From: Lachnospiraceae bacterium
Lineage (GTDB): Bacteria; Bacillota; Clostridia; Lachnospirales; Lachnospiraceae
NCBI GenBank assembly: GCA_015057455.1
Contig: SVEH01000003.1
Coordinates: 115,907-179,906, forward strand
Reading direction: 5' to 3'
Length of the DNA stretch: 64,000 nt
The position numbers and the translations under genes are program-made. Position 1 is the stretch's first letter. Each line of letters starts with the position of its first letter. The notes under the pieces are model-generated. The model did not search any database. It had not been told where the DNA came from and was given only the letters and a program-made list of their open reading frames with translations. This document shows positions 36,416 to 46,493 of this stretch, in pieces.

Positions 36416-36745
36416 TTATTTGATAACTTCAGCTTCTTTACCTGCAACTTTTGCAAGTCTAGTAACTGTCTTCTTATCTCCGTCTTTTTCAACTTTAAAT
36501 TGAATTCTAGCAACTTCACCTTTGTGTAAGTACATAACGTTTGATACGTCTATAGCTGCTTCAGCACGTACTATTCCACCTTGTGGATTTGCTGCGCTTG
36601 CTTTTTGGTGCTTAGTTACTTCATTAACGCCTTCAACGATAACCTTGTTATCTCCAACGAATGCTTTAACCTTACCAACTTTTCCTTTATCTTTACCAGC
36701 GATTACTTTAACTTCATCACCTTTTTGGATCTTTCTTGTTGACAC
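36416..36745 (-). CDS. rplX: 50S ribosomal protein L24
   Basis: Assembly-initiator protein with an N-terminal KOW domain ([20 protein letters not shown]), 109 residues. The start is GTG, placed at 36745 because AAGGAGGT lies just upstream. It follows rplN after a 12-bp gap. Confidence 0.97.
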   Translation of the reverse strand: MSTRKIQKGDEVKVIAGKDKGKVGKVKAFVGDNKVIVEGVNEVTKHQKASAANPQGGIVRAEAAIDVSNVMYLHKGEVARIQFKVEKDGDKKTVTRLAKVAGKEAEVIK

Positions 36746-36757
36746 GCTAACACCTCC

Positions 36758-37126
36758 TTATAATACTTCAGGAGCTAGTGATACAATCTTCATAAATTGT
36801 TTTTCTCTTAACTCTCTAGCAACTGGTCCGAATATACGTGTTCCCTTTGGATTCTTATCATCCTTAATTATAACTGCTGCATTCTCATCGAATCTTATAT
36901 ATGAACCATCTTTACGACGTGTTTCTTTAACAGTACGAACAACTACAGCTTTTACTACGTCACCTTTTTTAACAACTCCACCTGGTGTTGCATCTTTGAC
37001 TGTAGCAACAATTACATCACCTATTGATGCATATCTTCTAGTTGAACCGCCTAATACTCTGATACAAAGTAATTCTTTTGCTCCAGTATTATCAGCAACT
37101 TTCAATCTTGATTCCTGTTGGATCAT
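36758..37126 (-). CDS. rplN: 50S ribosomal protein L14
   Basis: Large-subunit protein at the subunit interface, 122 residues. [20 protein letters not shown] and the C-terminal [20 protein letters not shown] are diagnostic. Confidence 0.98.
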   Translation of the reverse strand: MIQQESRLKVADNTGAKELLCIRVLGGSTRRYASIGDVIVATVKDATPGGVVKKGDVVKAVVVRTVKETRRKDGSYIRFDENAAVIIKDDKNPKGTRIFGPVARELREKQFMKIVSLAPEVL

Positions 37127-37161
37127 AATAATACTCCTTTCAGTTATGATAACTTCATATA

Positions 37162-37416
37162 CTATTTTGCTCTTTCGATAACTTCAACAAGTCTCCATCT
37201 CTTATCTTTTGATAATGGTCTTGTTTCCATAACTTTTACTCTATCTCCAACGTGACAATCGTTGTTTTCGTCATGAGCCTTTAATTTGTATGTTCTCTTA
37301 ACGATTTTGTTGTATAATGGATGTTTTACGTGATCCACAACAGCCACAACAACTGTCTTGTCCATTTTATCACTTATAACTCTACCTATACGAGTTTTTC
37401 TAAGATTTCTCTCCAA
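37162..37416 (-). CDS. rpsQ: 30S ribosomal protein S17
   Basis: 16S rRNA-binding OB-fold protein of 84 residues. [19 protein letters not shown] and [20 protein letters not shown] are diagnostic. The start is TTG at 37416, with GGGAGG eight bases upstream; no ATG is available near the N-terminus. Confidence 0.97.
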   Translation of the reverse strand: MERNLRKTRIGRVISDKMDKTVVVAVVDHVKHPLYNKIVKRTYKLKAHDENNDCHVGDRVKVMETRPLSKDKRWRLVEVIERAK

Positions 37417-37439
37417 AACAATTCCTCCCTTCTAGGATA

Positions 37440-37643
37440 TTAAGCTCTCGCTTGTTCAGAAATAACTGTTTGTATTCTTGCTATATTTCTTCTAACTTCT
37501 TTAATTCTGCTAGTATTATCTAACTGATTTGTTGCGTTTTGGAATCTTAAGTTAAAAAGCTCCTTTTTTGCAGCTACTAATTCATTATTTAACTCTGCAG
37601 CTGATTTGCTCTTTAAATCTTCTACAAAATCTCTAGTTTTCAC
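37440..37643 (-). CDS. rpmC: 50S ribosomal protein L29
   Basis: Two-helix protein at the exit tunnel, 67 residues. [18 protein letters not shown] and [19 protein letters not shown] are diagnostic. The start is a GTG at 37643, with AAGGAGGT seven bases upstream inside the end of rplP. The genes overlap by 11 bases, which points to coupled translation. Confidence 0.95.
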   Translation of the reverse strand: MKTRDFVEDLKSKSAAELNNELVAAKKELFNLRFQNATNQLDNTSRIKEVRRNIARIQTVISEQARA

Positions 37644-38070
37644 TGCCCGCACCTCCTTCTAAGTCTGCACGAGAAACAACTTTACACTTAACTGGTAATT
37701 TATGAACTGCTAAACGTAAAGCTTCTCTAGCCACATCCTCAGCTACACCTGATATTTCAAACATAACACGGCCTGGCTTAACTACTGCTACCCAATACTC
37801 TAAAGTTCCTTTACCAGAACCCATACGAGTTTCAGCTGGTTTCGCTGTTACTGGTTTGTCAGGGAAAATCTTAATCCAAACTTTACCACCACGTTTAATA
37901 TGACGAGTCATAGCGATACGGGCTGCTTCGATTTGGTTTGATTTTATCCAACCTGGCTCCATTGCTACGATACCAAACTCACCGTAAGTAATTTTGTTAC
38001 CTCTTGTAGCTTTACCTCTCATAGAACCACGGAATTGTTTACGACGTTTTACTCTTTTTGGCATTAACAT
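37633..38070 (-). CDS. rplP: 50S ribosomal protein L16
   Basis: Protein of 145 residues near the peptidyl-transferase centre. [40 protein letters not shown] and the [16 protein letters not shown] loop are diagnostic. The ATG overlaps the rpsC stop codon by one base (TAATG), a coupling signal. Confidence 0.98.
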   Translation of the reverse strand: MLMPKRVKRRKQFRGSMRGKATRGNKITYGEFGIVAMEPGWIKSNQIEAARIAMTRHIKRGGKVWIKIFPDKPVTAKPAETRMGSGKGTLEYWVAVVKPGRVMFEISGVAEDVAREALRLAVHKLPVKCKVVSRADLEGGAGSEN

Positions 38071-38726
38071 TATTTATCGCTCCCTTCCTTGTTTGCTCTC
38101 TTTGGAAGTACTTCACCATGATATATCCAAACTTTAACACCCATCTTACCGTATGTTGTATCTGCCTCAGCAAATCCATAATCGATATCTGCTCTTAAAG
38201 TTTGTAGTGGAATAGTACCTTCGCTATAGAATTCAGTACGAGCCATATCAGCACCTGCTAAACGACCTGAAACTGCAGTTTTGATACCTTTTGCACCACT
38301 CTTCATAGCTCTTGACATAACTGATTTCATTGCTCTTCTGAATGAAACACGATTCTCTAATTGAGCTGCAATGTTCTCAGCAACTAATTGAGCGTCATTA
38401 TCAGGTTTTTTAACTTCTTTAATATCTATTGATAATTTCTTAGTAGTCATTTTTGATAATTGTGCTTTAATCTTCTCGATTTCTGAACCACCTTTACCGA
38501 TAACTACACCTGGTTTTGCAGTATAAACTATTGCTTTAACCTTATCTGATGCTCTTTCGATTTCTATTTTAGAAATTCCAGCACTGTATAATTTTTTCTT
38601 AAGAAATTCTCTTATCTTATAGTCTTCTACTAGATTATCAGCGAAATCTTTTTCAGCATACCATTTTGAATCCCATTCACTGATAACTCCGACTCTTAAA
38701 CCATGAGGATTAACTTTTTGTCCCAT
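38070..38726 (-). CDS. rpsC: 30S ribosomal protein S3
   Basis: mRNA-entry protein of 218 residues with a KH domain. [20 protein letters not shown], the KH motif [15 protein letters not shown] and the C-terminal [17 protein letters not shown] are diagnostic. Confidence 0.98.
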   Translation of the reverse strand: MGQKVNPHGLRVGVISEWDSKWYAEKDFADNLVEDYKIREFLKKKLYSAGISKIEIERASDKVKAIVYTAKPGVVIGKGGSEIEKIKAQLSKMTTKKLSIDIKEVKKPDNDAQLVAENIAAQLENRVSFRRAMKSVMSRAMKSGAKGIKTAVSGRLAGADMARTEFYSEGTIPLQTLRADIDYGFAEADTTYGKMGVKVWIYHGEVLPKRANKEGSDK

Positions 38727-38735
38727 ATTGCCCTC

Positions 38736-39125
38736 CTATCTTTCATTAAGCACTAATGTGATATGGCTCATTCTCTTTTCGATTCTGTAAGCTCTACCTT
38801 GTGCTCTTGGTTTTATTCTCTTCATTGTTGGTCCTTTATTTGCATAACATTCTTCAATATAAAGGTTTTCAACGTTCATTCCGTTATTATTTTCTGCATT
38901 TGCTATAGCTGATTTTAATAATTTTTCAATTAAGCTTGAAGCATATCTTGGATTATAAGCTAAAATTCCAAGTGCAGTCTTTACATCCTTACCTCTAATG
39001 GCATCTAAGACGAAACAAGCTTTTTGAACTGATACTCTTGCGTATGATAACTTAGCTGATGGTCTTGTATCTCTGTTATTCTCATTTCTATCTCTCTTTA
39101 TTTGGGATCTATGTCCTTTTGCCAT
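38736..39125 (-). CDS. rplV: 50S ribosomal protein L22
   Basis: Exit-tunnel protein of 129 residues. Its beta-hairpin, in the region KGPTMKRIKPRAQGRAYRI, lines the tunnel. The N-terminal tail (MAKGHRSQIKRDRNENNRDT) is somewhat longer than in Bacillus. It is separated from rpsS by 99 bp with an inverted repeat. Confidence 0.98.
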   Translation of the reverse strand: MAKGHRSQIKRDRNENNRDTRPSAKLSYARVSVQKACFVLDAIRGKDVKTALGILAYNPRYASSLIEKLLKSAIANAENNNGMNVENLYIEECYANKGPTMKRIKPRAQGRAYRIEKRMSHITLVLNER

Positions 39126-39161
39126 GGATGAATCCTCCTTTCAAAAATAAACGCGCACATC

Positions 39162-39193
39162 TTATTTCTTAAATCGAATGATATAAGAAATAA
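39162..39193. repeat. Inverted repeat in the rpsS-rplV spacer
   Basis: TTATTTCTTA and TAAGAAATAA are perfect complements enclosing about 12 bases. They lie just upstream of the rplV ribosome binding site (reading leftward, downstream of rpsS). Probably an RNA hairpin between the cistrons. Confidence 0.55.
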
Positions 39194-39224
39194 AATGTCA
39201 CTGTCTTATATCTTATCTAATTTA

Positions 39225-39503
39225 CTATCTTCTTGATTTCTTTTCGTCTTTTCCATGTCCTCTGTAAGTTCTTGTTGCAACGAACTCACCTAACTTATGT
39301 CCAACCATATCTTCTGTAACATATACAGGAACATGTTTTCTTCCATCATGAACAGCAATTGTGTGTCCAACCATTTGTGGGAAGATTGTTGAACGACGTG
39401 ACCATGTCTTTATAACTTGTTTGTCATCTGCAGCATTCATTGCATCTATTTTCTTTAATAAATGATCATCTGCAAATGGTCCTTTTTTTAATGAACGAGC
39501 CAT
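39225..39503 (-). CDS. rpsS: 30S ribosomal protein S19
   Basis: Small-subunit head protein of 92 residues. [19 protein letters not shown], then [20 protein letters not shown] and [16 protein letters not shown] are diagnostic. Confidence 0.98.
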   Translation of the reverse strand: MARSLKKGPFADDHLLKKIDAMNAADDKQVIKTWSRRSTIFPQMVGHTIAVHDGRKHVPVYVTEDMVGHKLGEFVATRTYRGHGKDEKKSRR

Positions 39504-39527
39504 AAAATATAAACCTCCTTAGAACGA

Positions 39528-40370
39528 CTATTTAATCGCCTTACCATCTCTTCTTCTTACGATTAATTTATTAGATTTCTTGTTTTTCTTTCTTGTCTTT
39601 AAGCCAAGTGCTGGTTTACCCCAAGGAGTAACAGGTCCTGGACGTCCGATACCACACTTACCTTCACCACCACCATGTGGATGGTCATTAGGGTTCATAA
39701 CAGAACCACGAACTGTAGGTCTAATACCCATGTGACGCTTACGTCCTGCTTTACCTATGTTAATTAACTCATGGTCTACGTTACCAACTTGACCTATTGT
39801 TGCTCTACATACGATAGGTACCATTCTCATCTCGCCTGAAGGAAGTCTAAGTGTTGCATACTTACCTTCTTTAGCCATTAATTGAGCTGAGTTACCAGCT
39901 GAACGAACTAATTGTCCACCCTTACCTGGATATAACTCGATGTTGTGTAATTGAGTACCTACTGGAATGTTTTGAAGTGGTAAGCAGTTACCTACTCTAA
40001 CTTCTGCATCTGCACCATTCATTAGTGTATCTCCAACCTTAAGTCCGTTAGGAGCTAAGATGTAAGCTTTCTCACCATCTGCGTAGCAGATTAAAGCGAT
40101 ATTAGCTGTTCTGTTTGGATCATACTCTATTGTCTTAACTGTTGCAGGTATTCCATCTTTTCTTCTCTTGAAATCTATAATTCTATATTTTCTTCTAGAA
40201 CCACCACCGTGATGTCTAACTGTTATCTTACCTTGATTGTTACGTCCTGCAGTTTTGTTTAATGAAACTGTAAGTGACTTTTCAGGTTTTGATGCTGTAA
40301 TTTCAGCAAAGTCAGAACTAGTCATATGTCTTCTAGAAGGTGTATATGGGTTAAACTTTTTGATTCCCAT
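39528..40370 (-). CDS. rplB: 50S ribosomal protein L2
   Basis: 23S rRNA-binding protein of 280 residues, important for peptidyl-transferase assembly. [35 protein letters not shown] and the C-terminal [13 protein letters not shown] with the conserved histidine are diagnostic. AAAGGAG lies eight bases before the ATG at 40370; 13 in-frame codons upstream are not part of the gene. Confidence 0.98.
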   Translation of the reverse strand: MGIKKFNPYTPSRRHMTSSDFAEITASKPEKSLTVSLNKTAGRNNQGKITVRHHGGGSRRKYRIIDFKRRKDGIPATVKTIEYDPNRTANIALICYADGEKAYILAPNGLKVGDTLMNGADAEVRVGNCLPLQNIPVGTQLHNIELYPGKGGQLVRSAGNSAQLMAKEGKYATLRLPSGEMRMVPIVCRATIGQVGNVDHELINIGKAGRKRHMGIRPTVRGSVMNPNDHPHGGGEGKCGIGRPGPVTPWGKPALGLKTRKKNKKSNKLIVRRRDGKAIK

Positions 40371-40488
40371 GTTTTGCACTCCTTTCAGTTCTGCAATATT
40401 TGTTCTCACGCTTTTCTTGCGTATAACTTATTACTTCTTATTTATAATATAATTTGTTATTATATTTTAATCTCTATATCAACTAATC

Positions 40489-40788
40489 TTATAGACCAGC
40501 AAATACTTCGATTTCTTTACTATCTTCTGTTAATTGAACGATAGCTTTCTTTTGTTTAGCTGTATATCCAACTTTGTTACCACGTCTACGTCTTTTTCCA
40601 TCGATGTTCATTGTGTTAACTTTTTTAACTTTTGTTCCTTCGAACATTTTCTCTACAGCTTCTTTAATTTGAGTTTTTGTAGCATCTGTGTGTACAAAAA
40701 ATGTGTATTTTTTCTCTGCCATAACGTTCATACTCTTCTCAGTGATAACTGGTTTAAGTATTATATCATAATATTTTAAATCTGCCAT
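40489..40788 (-). CDS. rplW: 50S ribosomal protein L23
   Basis: Exit-site protein of 99 residues that docks SRP and trigger factor. [20 protein letters not shown] and [18 protein letters not shown] are diagnostic. Its ATG overlaps the rplD stop by one base. Confidence 0.97.
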   Translation of the reverse strand: MADLKYYDIILKPVITEKSMNVMAEKKYTFFVHTDATKTQIKEAVEKMFEGTKVKKVNTMNIDGKRRRRGNKVGYTAKQKKAIVQLTEDSKEIEVFAGL

Positions 40789-41444
40789 TATGCGTACACC
40801 TCCTCAATTGCTGCTACTGCATCTTTAGTTACTACTAAAGTGTCATATTTCATTATGTCATACACGTTAATTGTGCTTCTAACTTCTCTCTTATCCTCAT
40901 TCTTAAGAACTTCGATTGAACTTGTTCTTACAGTTGGGATGTTATTAGCTGAAATAACTAAATTGTTGTTAATTCCGTTAGTTACGATAAGAGCTTTCTC
41001 AGCTTTTAAGTTTCCTAACATGCTAACTACTGACTTAGTTTTGATTTCTGCTAAATCAATCTTATCAACAACTACTAATTTGTTGTCATTAACTTTAGCT
41101 GTTAAAGCTGATTTAATAGCTAAAGCTTTTTCTCTCTTATTCATCTTCATTGAATAATCTCTTGGCTTTGGAGCAAATACAACTCCACCACCAGTCCACT
41201 GTGGAGATCTTGTTGAACCTTGTCTTGCATGACCAGTTCCTTTTTGTCTCCAAGGCTTTCTTCCTCCGCCGCTAACTTCTGAACGAGTCTTAGCGCTTTG
41301 AGTTCCTTGACGTTTGTTAGCTAATTGAGCCACAACTGCCATATGAACTAAATGTTCATTTATTTCAACTCCGAAAACAGCGTCGTTAAGTTCTAACTTA
41401 TCAACTTCTTTGCCTTCGATATTGTAAACTGCTACTTTTGCCAT
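40788..41444 (-). CDS. rplD: 50S ribosomal protein L4
   Basis: Exit-tunnel protein of 218 residues. In other bacteria L4 represses the S10 operon by acting on its leader. The loop [20 protein letters not shown] and the N-terminal [16 protein letters not shown] are diagnostic. Confidence 0.98.
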   Translation of the reverse strand: MAKVAVYNIEGKEVDKLELNDAVFGVEINEHLVHMAVVAQLANKRQGTQSAKTRSEVSGGGRKPWRQKGTGHARQGSTRSPQWTGGGVVFAPKPRDYSMKMNKREKALAIKSALTAKVNDNKLVVVDKIDLAEIKTKSVVSMLGNLKAEKALIVTNGINNNLVISANNIPTVRTSSIEVLKNEDKREVRSTINVYDIMKYDTLVVTKDAVAAIEEVYA

Positions 41445-41462
41445 CTATTTGTTCCTCCTTCC

Positions 41463-42146
41463 TTAGCCTACACTTTTTACTGATTCTTTTAATACTACTA
41501 AAGATTTCTTAGGTCCTGGAACAGCTCCTCTAACTAAGATAACATTGTTTTCTACGTCTACTCTGATTACTTCCAAGTTTTGAACAGTAACTTTTACATT
41601 ACCCATATGTCCTGGCATCTTCTTGCCCTTAAATACTCTACTTGGATCAGAACAAGCACCATTTGAACCAGCATGTCTATGGTACTTAGAACCATGAGCC
41701 ATAGGTCCTCTTGATTGTCCATGTCTCTTAATTGCACCTTGGAATCCTTTACCTTTTGAAGTTGCAGTTGCATCAACTTTATCTCCTGCTGCGAAGATAT
41801 CAGCTTTGATCTCTTGAGCCACTTGATACTCTTCTGCGTTGTCAAATCTGAATTCTTTAACGAATTTCTTGCTGTCAACACCTGCTTTTTCAAAATGTCC
41901 TTTTTGTGCCTTCTTAACACCGTGAGCATTCACGATTGTTTTCTTTCCTGTTACATCTTTTGCTACGATCTTATCTTTTGCTTCACCGTAACCTACTTGA
42001 ACTGCACTATATCCATCATTCTCAACAGTCTTAACTTGTGTTACTACACAAGGTCCTGCTTGAAGTACAGTTACCGGTATTAAAACACCATTCTCATCGA
42101 ATATTTGTGTCATACCAACTTTTGTCGCTAAAATTGCTTTCTTCAT
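41463..42146 (-). CDS. rplC: 50S ribosomal protein L3
   Basis: Protein of 227 residues near the peptidyl-transferase centre. [40 protein letters not shown] and the [20 protein letters not shown] loop are diagnostic. The residues between 100 and 130 form a slightly longer insertion than in Bacillus. A 235-bp spacer with repeats precedes it. Confidence 0.98.
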   Translation of the reverse strand: MKKAILATKVGMTQIFDENGVLIPVTVLQAGPCVVTQVKTVENDGYSAVQVGYGEAKDKIVAKDVTGKKTIVNAHGVKKAQKGHFEKAGVDSKKFVKEFRFDNAEEYQVAQEIKADIFAAGDKVDATATSKGKGFQGAIKRHGQSRGPMAHGSKYHRHAGSNGACSDPSRVFKGKKMPGHMGNVKVTVQNLEVIRVDVENNVILVRGAVPGPKKSLVVLKESVKSVG

Positions 42147-42171
42147 TTTTGCACCTCCTAAAATCTACAGC

Positions 42172-42190
42172 GGATTACAACTAGTGTAAT
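42172..42190 (-). repeat. Short hairpin upstream of rplC
   Basis: GATTACA and TGTAATC are perfect complements enclosing a five-base loop, 26 bases before the rplC start codon. It could affect initiation on rplC. Confidence 0.55.
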
Positions 42191-42212
42191 CATCCTAGAC
42201 GGTTCACTCTAA

Positions 42213-42308
42213 AGTGCTTGGCCTCTTTTGTCTGAGCGCTTGGTCTCTTCTAGCTTCTTATGTTCTAACCGAGAACTTGGTCTCTATGACCGAGAACTTG
42301 GACTCTAT
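42213..42308 (-). repeat. Four copies of an AGAG(N)CCAAG-type motif between rpsJ and rplC
   Basis: On the minus strand the spacer carries four spaced copies of GAG(T/A/G)CCAAG followed by a C-rich triplet such as CTC. Two are nearly identical (GAGTCCAAGTTCTCGG and GAGACCAAGTTCTCGG) with period 21, and two more diverged ones follow (GAGACCAAGCGCTCAG, GAGGCCAAGCACTTTA). Each can fold on itself through GAG/CTC pairing. Confidence 0.75.
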
Positions 42309-42381
42309 AACTAAACCCTAAAGGATATCTCTTAATTAATAATCTTGTAAGTATATAACCTACATCCCTTTTAACACCGAA

Positions 42382-42693
42382 TTATTTCATCTTGATGTTA
42401 ATAAACACACCTGCTGGCATCTCTAATCTAGATAATGCATCTACAGTCTTTTGTGATGGTGTAATGATATCAATTAATCTCTTATGTGTTCTTTGCTCAA
42501 ATTGCTCTCTAGAATCTTTGTACTTGTGAACAGCTCTAAGAATTGTAACTACTTCCTTCTTAGTTGGTAGTGGTACTGGTCCACTCACCTTAGAACCTGT
42601 CTTCTTAACAGTATCAATGATTTTACCAGCTGATTGATCGATTAATTGATGATCATAAGCCTTAAGTGTAATTCTCATTACTTGACTTGCCAT
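42382..42693 (-). CDS. rpsJ: 30S ribosomal protein S10
   Basis: First gene of the supercluster, 103 residues; S10 is also the NusE antitermination factor. [19 protein letters not shown] and [18 protein letters not shown] are diagnostic. The ATG at 42693 follows GGAGGCGA. Upstream in-frame codons belong to the leader. Confidence 0.98.
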   Translation of the reverse strand: MASQVMRITLKAYDHQLIDQSAGKIIDTVKKTGSKVSGPVPLPTKKEVVTILRAVHKYKDSREQFEQRTHKRLIDIITPSQKTVDALSRLEMPAGVFINIKMK

Positions 42694-42967
42694 AAAAAAA
42701 GTCGCCTCCTTTTCGCACTTACTATCAGTACGACAAGCGGTGACTGTACACTTACCCGTGTGTATCATAAAATAACTTTTACACAAAATGCAATTGCATC
42801 CTATAATTTACACACACCTATCCATATATAATACAGATAGAAAACAATATGGTACAGTGACTTGTCGCCAGTTTTATAACTTGACATTCGCTCCACAGAA
42901 AACCTACACATCTGACTATTGTCTAACGTGTAGCAACCTCTTGCTTCATCGCTATCATGTCACAACA
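42694..42967 (-). promoter_or_regulatory. S10 operon 5' leader, candidate ribosomal-protein-responsive RNA
   Basis: The predicted transcript has about 275 nt before rpsJ. Near its 5' end GCAAGAGGTTGC folds into a small hairpin and CTACAC can pair with the later TGTGTAG. Further on, ACACACGGGTAAGTGT can pair with itself. L4-controlled leaders of this size precede S10 operons in other bacteria; identity with that class was not tested. The remainder up to 43222 holds the promoter and AT-rich sequence with no gene. Confidence 0.5.
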
Positions 42968-42973
42968 GTACTA

Positions 42974-43002
42974 AGTATAACCGATTAAATATAAGGATGC
43001 AA
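42974..43002 (-). promoter_or_regulatory. Main promoter of the S10-spc-alpha supercluster
   Basis: On the minus strand, TTGCAT and TATACT are separated by 17 bases. The predicted start lies near 42967. It is the best sigma-A match between rpsJ and the gene upstream. Confidence 0.72.
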
Positions 43003-43222
43003 GCACTTTTTTCAAGTTTTATAAAGTTTTTATTTTTACCTATTTCAAAGCAATTTTCAGACAATTCAATCTCTGATTTCCCTTTATTTTAAAGGATTTA
43101 TCCACATTTTTCATTTCTAAATATTCTATTACTCACATTACTTCAACTCGCTTAGTTTTGACATTGTGATTTTCTTTAACATACCTTCTGTAATTCATTA
43201 TCACACAGCACCTTTCTTTACA

Positions 43223-44485
43223 TTATGCTTGTTCTATACAATTATGAAATATCTCTTCTAATCCACACCCATAACCTTTCTTTGAAATACTTATATTGGT
43301 ATAACCATTATAAGAAATCAAGCTGCAGTTATAAGATGCATTTCTTCTTGGTGTTAATATAAATTCAATATCACTTATATGTTCTGCCATACTATCCGGT
43401 ATTTTAAACTCACCAAAATTCGATACACTAATACACGAATTACGTTCTCCAAAAACCTTGTACACTATTTTCAGAAGATTTTCTTTTATAAACAATGGCA
43501 TATACTTCATCAGAAACATATTTTGAGAACGCACGTTAGTTGCCATCATTTTCTTTAAGTTATCTTTTGATCCTTGTTGTTTTAATTGATCCGCCGCTTT
43601 ATTTATTAACTCTTGCAAAGTTTTGTTCTTATCTTCCTTATTAAATTTAGGTAATGCAAACAATGTAAAATTGTACAATGTATTACTTTTAAAAATCTTT
43701 CTTAAGTTTATAGGAACCATTATTTGTATATCCTTATATCTGCTTCCATTTTCTGTTACATCACCATTATTTTGAATACTAAAAATTGTTTCTACCATTG
43801 TTGCCGTCAAAAAATTAGTAAGTGTTGTATGATATTTGTGCGACTTTTCTAGTAAATCACTAGTATTATATCTGTGCACAATAACTTCATGTTCATCATC
43901 TTTACAACACTTACCTGGTATTCTATACACAAGTTCTTTATTAGCTGGAGTAGTTTTTTCTCCAGCGTGAACCATATATTCATCTCTTATTTCATATTCC
44001 TTAATATCATCTTTATAGTTTAATATATCTTCTGTATAATCAATATTATTACTATACTTAAGCTCTATATATCTTGCTATTAAAGTTTTGGTAAATACAC
44101 TTCCCCCTGTACCATCTGTTATAGTATGAAATATCTCTATGGATATTTTATTATCCCTATACAAAACCTTCATAGCACAGTTCTTAACTCTCTCCCTAGA
44201 TAATGGTTTTAAAATCCCATCATCATGCTCAACTTCTACATTATTAAATGCCGGTACAAGATAATAGTTACACACACCTTTTCTTATACCAGCTACTATT
44301 GTTGGAAATCTACCTCTTACATCATTAAATGCCTCTTGCAGAATTTCTTTATCTACACGTTCTTTCATTGTTATAGCTATTCTAAAAGTATTAGCATAGT
44401 GCTTAGTCAATGATGCCATATGTATAACTCCTGCACTATCAATAGGATACTTTTTAACTAATTGCTTATTATTTATTTTCTTCAT
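43223..44485 (-). CDS. HxxxDG acyltransferase-like protein (condensation/alcohol acetyltransferase superfamily)
   Basis: A soluble protein of 420 residues. IEIFHTITDGTGG near residues 114-126 contains the HxxxDG catalytic motif of the CoA-dependent acyltransferase/condensation superfamily. A second family-like block, CISVSNFGEF, lies near 365 (compare the DFG-like motif). It is not part of a visible peptide-synthetase cluster. The ATG at 44485 follows GGAG by five bases; six codons upstream are excluded. Stand-alone relatives make esters or modify lipids; the substrate here is unknown. Confidence 0.7.
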   Translation of the reverse strand: MKKINNKQLVKKYPIDSAGVIHMASLTKHYANTFRIAITMKERVDKEILQEAFNDVRGRFPTIVAGIRKGVCNYYLVPAFNNVEVEHDDGILKPLSRERVKNCAMKVLYRDNKISIEIFHTITDGTGGSVFTKTLIARYIELKYSNNIDYTEDILNYKDDIKEYEIRDEYMVHAGEKTTPANKELVYRIPGKCCKDDEHEVIVHRYNTSDLLEKSHKYHTTLTNFLTATMVETIFSIQNNGDVTENGSRYKDIQIMVPINLRKIFKSNTLYNFTLFALPKFNKEDKNKTLQELINKAADQLKQQGSKDNLKKMMATNVRSQNMFLMKYMPLFIKENLLKIVYKVFGERNSCISVSNFGEFKIPDSMAEHISDIEFILTPRRNASYNCSLISYNGYTNISISKKGYGCGLEEIFHNCIEQA

Positions 44486-44608
44486 GTTAACTCCACATAT
44501 CATTTTCAGTTCTATTAAATTATATACTATTATATTATATTACATTCTATTCATTCTAATGTTTAACTAATTCTATTTTATAATCTATTACTTAATCTTT
44601 TCCTATCT

Positions 44609-45184
44609 TTACTCTATCCTCATTGCCGATTGTTTATTTACCTTACGAATAAAATCATTTAGCTTGCCTCTAAATAGCAACGCTAATTCTGGCAATTCCA
44701 TATAATCGCTAGGTCTCATAAGTGATACTTCTTTGGGTAATTTTATTGCTCTACTTCTTTTAAGTACCTCACTTACAAACTGAGAACAGAAATAATTCTT
44801 CTTCCTATTATAGGCTATATTAAATCTACATAATAATAATCCAATTATATTAAAATGATAGTCATCTGCATGCTTCATAACCTTTTCAACTTCATGCTTT
44901 GCTCGTTCATATACCTCTTCTGATACATGTAATTCATAAACTGCACATGGTATGTTTCTGTGTGTTCTTAAATATCCATGTTTAAAGGATTCTTTACATG
45001 GTCCTGCAGGAAATATAGTCCTTCCATTCTTCCTACTTGAACTATATAAAGGTTGTAACTTTTTATTAAATGAAATTGAAACATGAGTATAATCATCTGC
45101 TGTTAACAAATGAACTGCCCTTGAAACTACCGTTGTAGTTCTTGTCAGCAATATATATATAGTCTTAGTTTTTTGTTTATTCAT
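44609..45184 (-). CDS. Permuted NlpC/P60-like (YiiX-type) protein
   Basis: A protein of 191 residues. It has a histidine in DDYTHVSISF near 33 and a cysteine in KKNYFCSQFVSEVL near 132, the His-before-Cys order of circularly permuted papain-like proteins of the YiiX/NlpC group. Members act as amidases, thioesterases or peptidases. No signal peptide is seen. GGAGG precedes the ATG. It lies 123 bases upstream of the acyltransferase-like gene and may be cotranscribed, which would fit lipid or acyl chemistry. Confidence 0.65.
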   Translation of the reverse strand: MNKQKTKTIYILLTRTTTVVSRAVHLLTADDYTHVSISFNKKLQPLYSSSRKNGRTIFPAGPCKESFKHGYLRTHRNIPCAVYELHVSEEVYERAKHEVEKVMKHADDYHFNIIGLLLCRFNIAYNRKKNYFCSQFVSEVLKRSRAIKLPKEVSLMRPSDYMELPELALLFRGKLNDFIRKVNKQSAMRIE

Positions 45185-45427
45185 GTGTCCTCCACGCTAT
45201 TATACGCATAATCATCTTTTGTTTATATATCAAATACTACTTTCATCAATTAGTATTCTTTTGTTGTATAGCTCTCCACCTTTTAACTATATACCATCTA
45301 TTATATATCAATTCTATATATTAATTCTATTCATAACTTTAATAATATCTCCATATTATATACTAAGCCTATCCATAACTGTACTATATATCATAAACTG
45401 TATGCTCTATCTGTTATATATCATATA

Positions 45428-46288
45428 TTAGTCTTCCCAACGACCAGATGCACCACATGGCAACACCAATCCATTAGTCTTAACTGGTAATCCTATCTCG
45501 TCTGCCTTCACATTACCACCAAACTTAGGAACTATTTCAACATTCATCATATATGCCAATACTGCTGGTTGCAATCCTGTTGTATATGAATTAATCAAGA
45601 AAAATAATGGTTTATCTGAAAGAAGTTTTACACATAATTTAACAAGCATATGTATCTTCTCTTCTATCTTCCATATCTCTCCCTTAGGTCCTCTTCCATA
45701 TGATGGTGGGTCCATAATTATTCCATCGTAGTGATTACCTCGTCTTATTTCTCTCTCTACAAATTTCACACAGTCATCTACAATCCATCTAATAGGAGCT
45801 TCCCCAAGCCCTGATGAAACTGCATTCTCCTTTGCCCATGTAACCATACCTTTTGAAGCATCTACATGAGTAACACTAGCCCCTGCTTTAGCTGCAGCAA
45901 GAGTTGCCCCACCTGTGTATGCAAATAAATTAAGTACTTTAATTGGTCTATTTGCTTTCTTTATCTTATCTCCAAACCAATCCCAATTAGTTGCTTGCTC
46001 TGGAAATAATCCTGTATGTTTAAAACTAAATGGTTGTAAATTAAACGTAAGCTCTTTGTAATTAATCTGCCAAACTTTAGGCAAATCAAAAAACTCCCAT
46101 TCTCCACCACCTTTTGCACTTCTATGATAATGTCCGTTTTTCTTCTTCCATCCTATTTCTTTCTTAGGTGTATCCCATATTACTTGTGGATCTGGTCTAA
46201 CCAAAGTGTAAGGCCCCCATTTTTCTAACTTTTCACCATTAGATGTATCAATTACTTGATAATCCTTCCAACCATCTGCTATCCACAT
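45428..46288 (-). CDS. Class I SAM-dependent methyltransferase (RlmI/RlmK-like C-terminal domain)
   Basis: Predicted RNA methyltransferase of 286 residues. The SAM-binding motif is VLNLFAYTGGATLAAAKAG, followed by VTHVDASKGMVTWAKEN. The catalytic-site region is IIMDPPSYGRG. The family resembles the catalytic half of 23S rRNA cytosine/guanine methyltransferases. I prefer the ATG at 46288 because the protein then begins MWIADGWKDYQVID, as relatives do, and GGAAG lies just before it; a longer start at 46342 has no ribosome binding site. Confidence 0.8.
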   Translation of the reverse strand: MWIADGWKDYQVIDTSNGEKLEKWGPYTLVRPDPQVIWDTPKKEIGWKKKNGHYHRSAKGGGEWEFFDLPKVWQINYKELTFNLQPFSFKHTGLFPEQATNWDWFGDKIKKANRPIKVLNLFAYTGGATLAAAKAGASVTHVDASKGMVTWAKENAVSSGLGEAPIRWIVDDCVKFVEREIRRGNHYDGIIMDPPSYGRGPKGEIWKIEEKIHMLVKLCVKLLSDKPLFFLINSYTTGLQPAVLAYMMNVEIVPKFGGNVKADEIGLPVKTNGLVLPCGASGRWED

Positions 46289-46493
46289 AATCTTCCAATC
46301 CTTTCTATAACACTTGTAAGACTCTAAAGTTATTCTTCTCATTTATAACATAGATAACAAACCATTGCCAACTCCATATATCCCTCACTCATAAGGAACT
46401 TGACATCTTTGTATACAAATTTATTTTTCGAAGCCAAAATCTTTATTACCTTACAACTCTACAAACTACATCATATCCATAATATATAATTCT

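Noticed and set aside
36522..37181. 219-codon plus-strand frame across rplX, rplN and rpsQ
   Set aside because: Antisense to three well-identified ribosomal protein genes; it arises from their codon bias.
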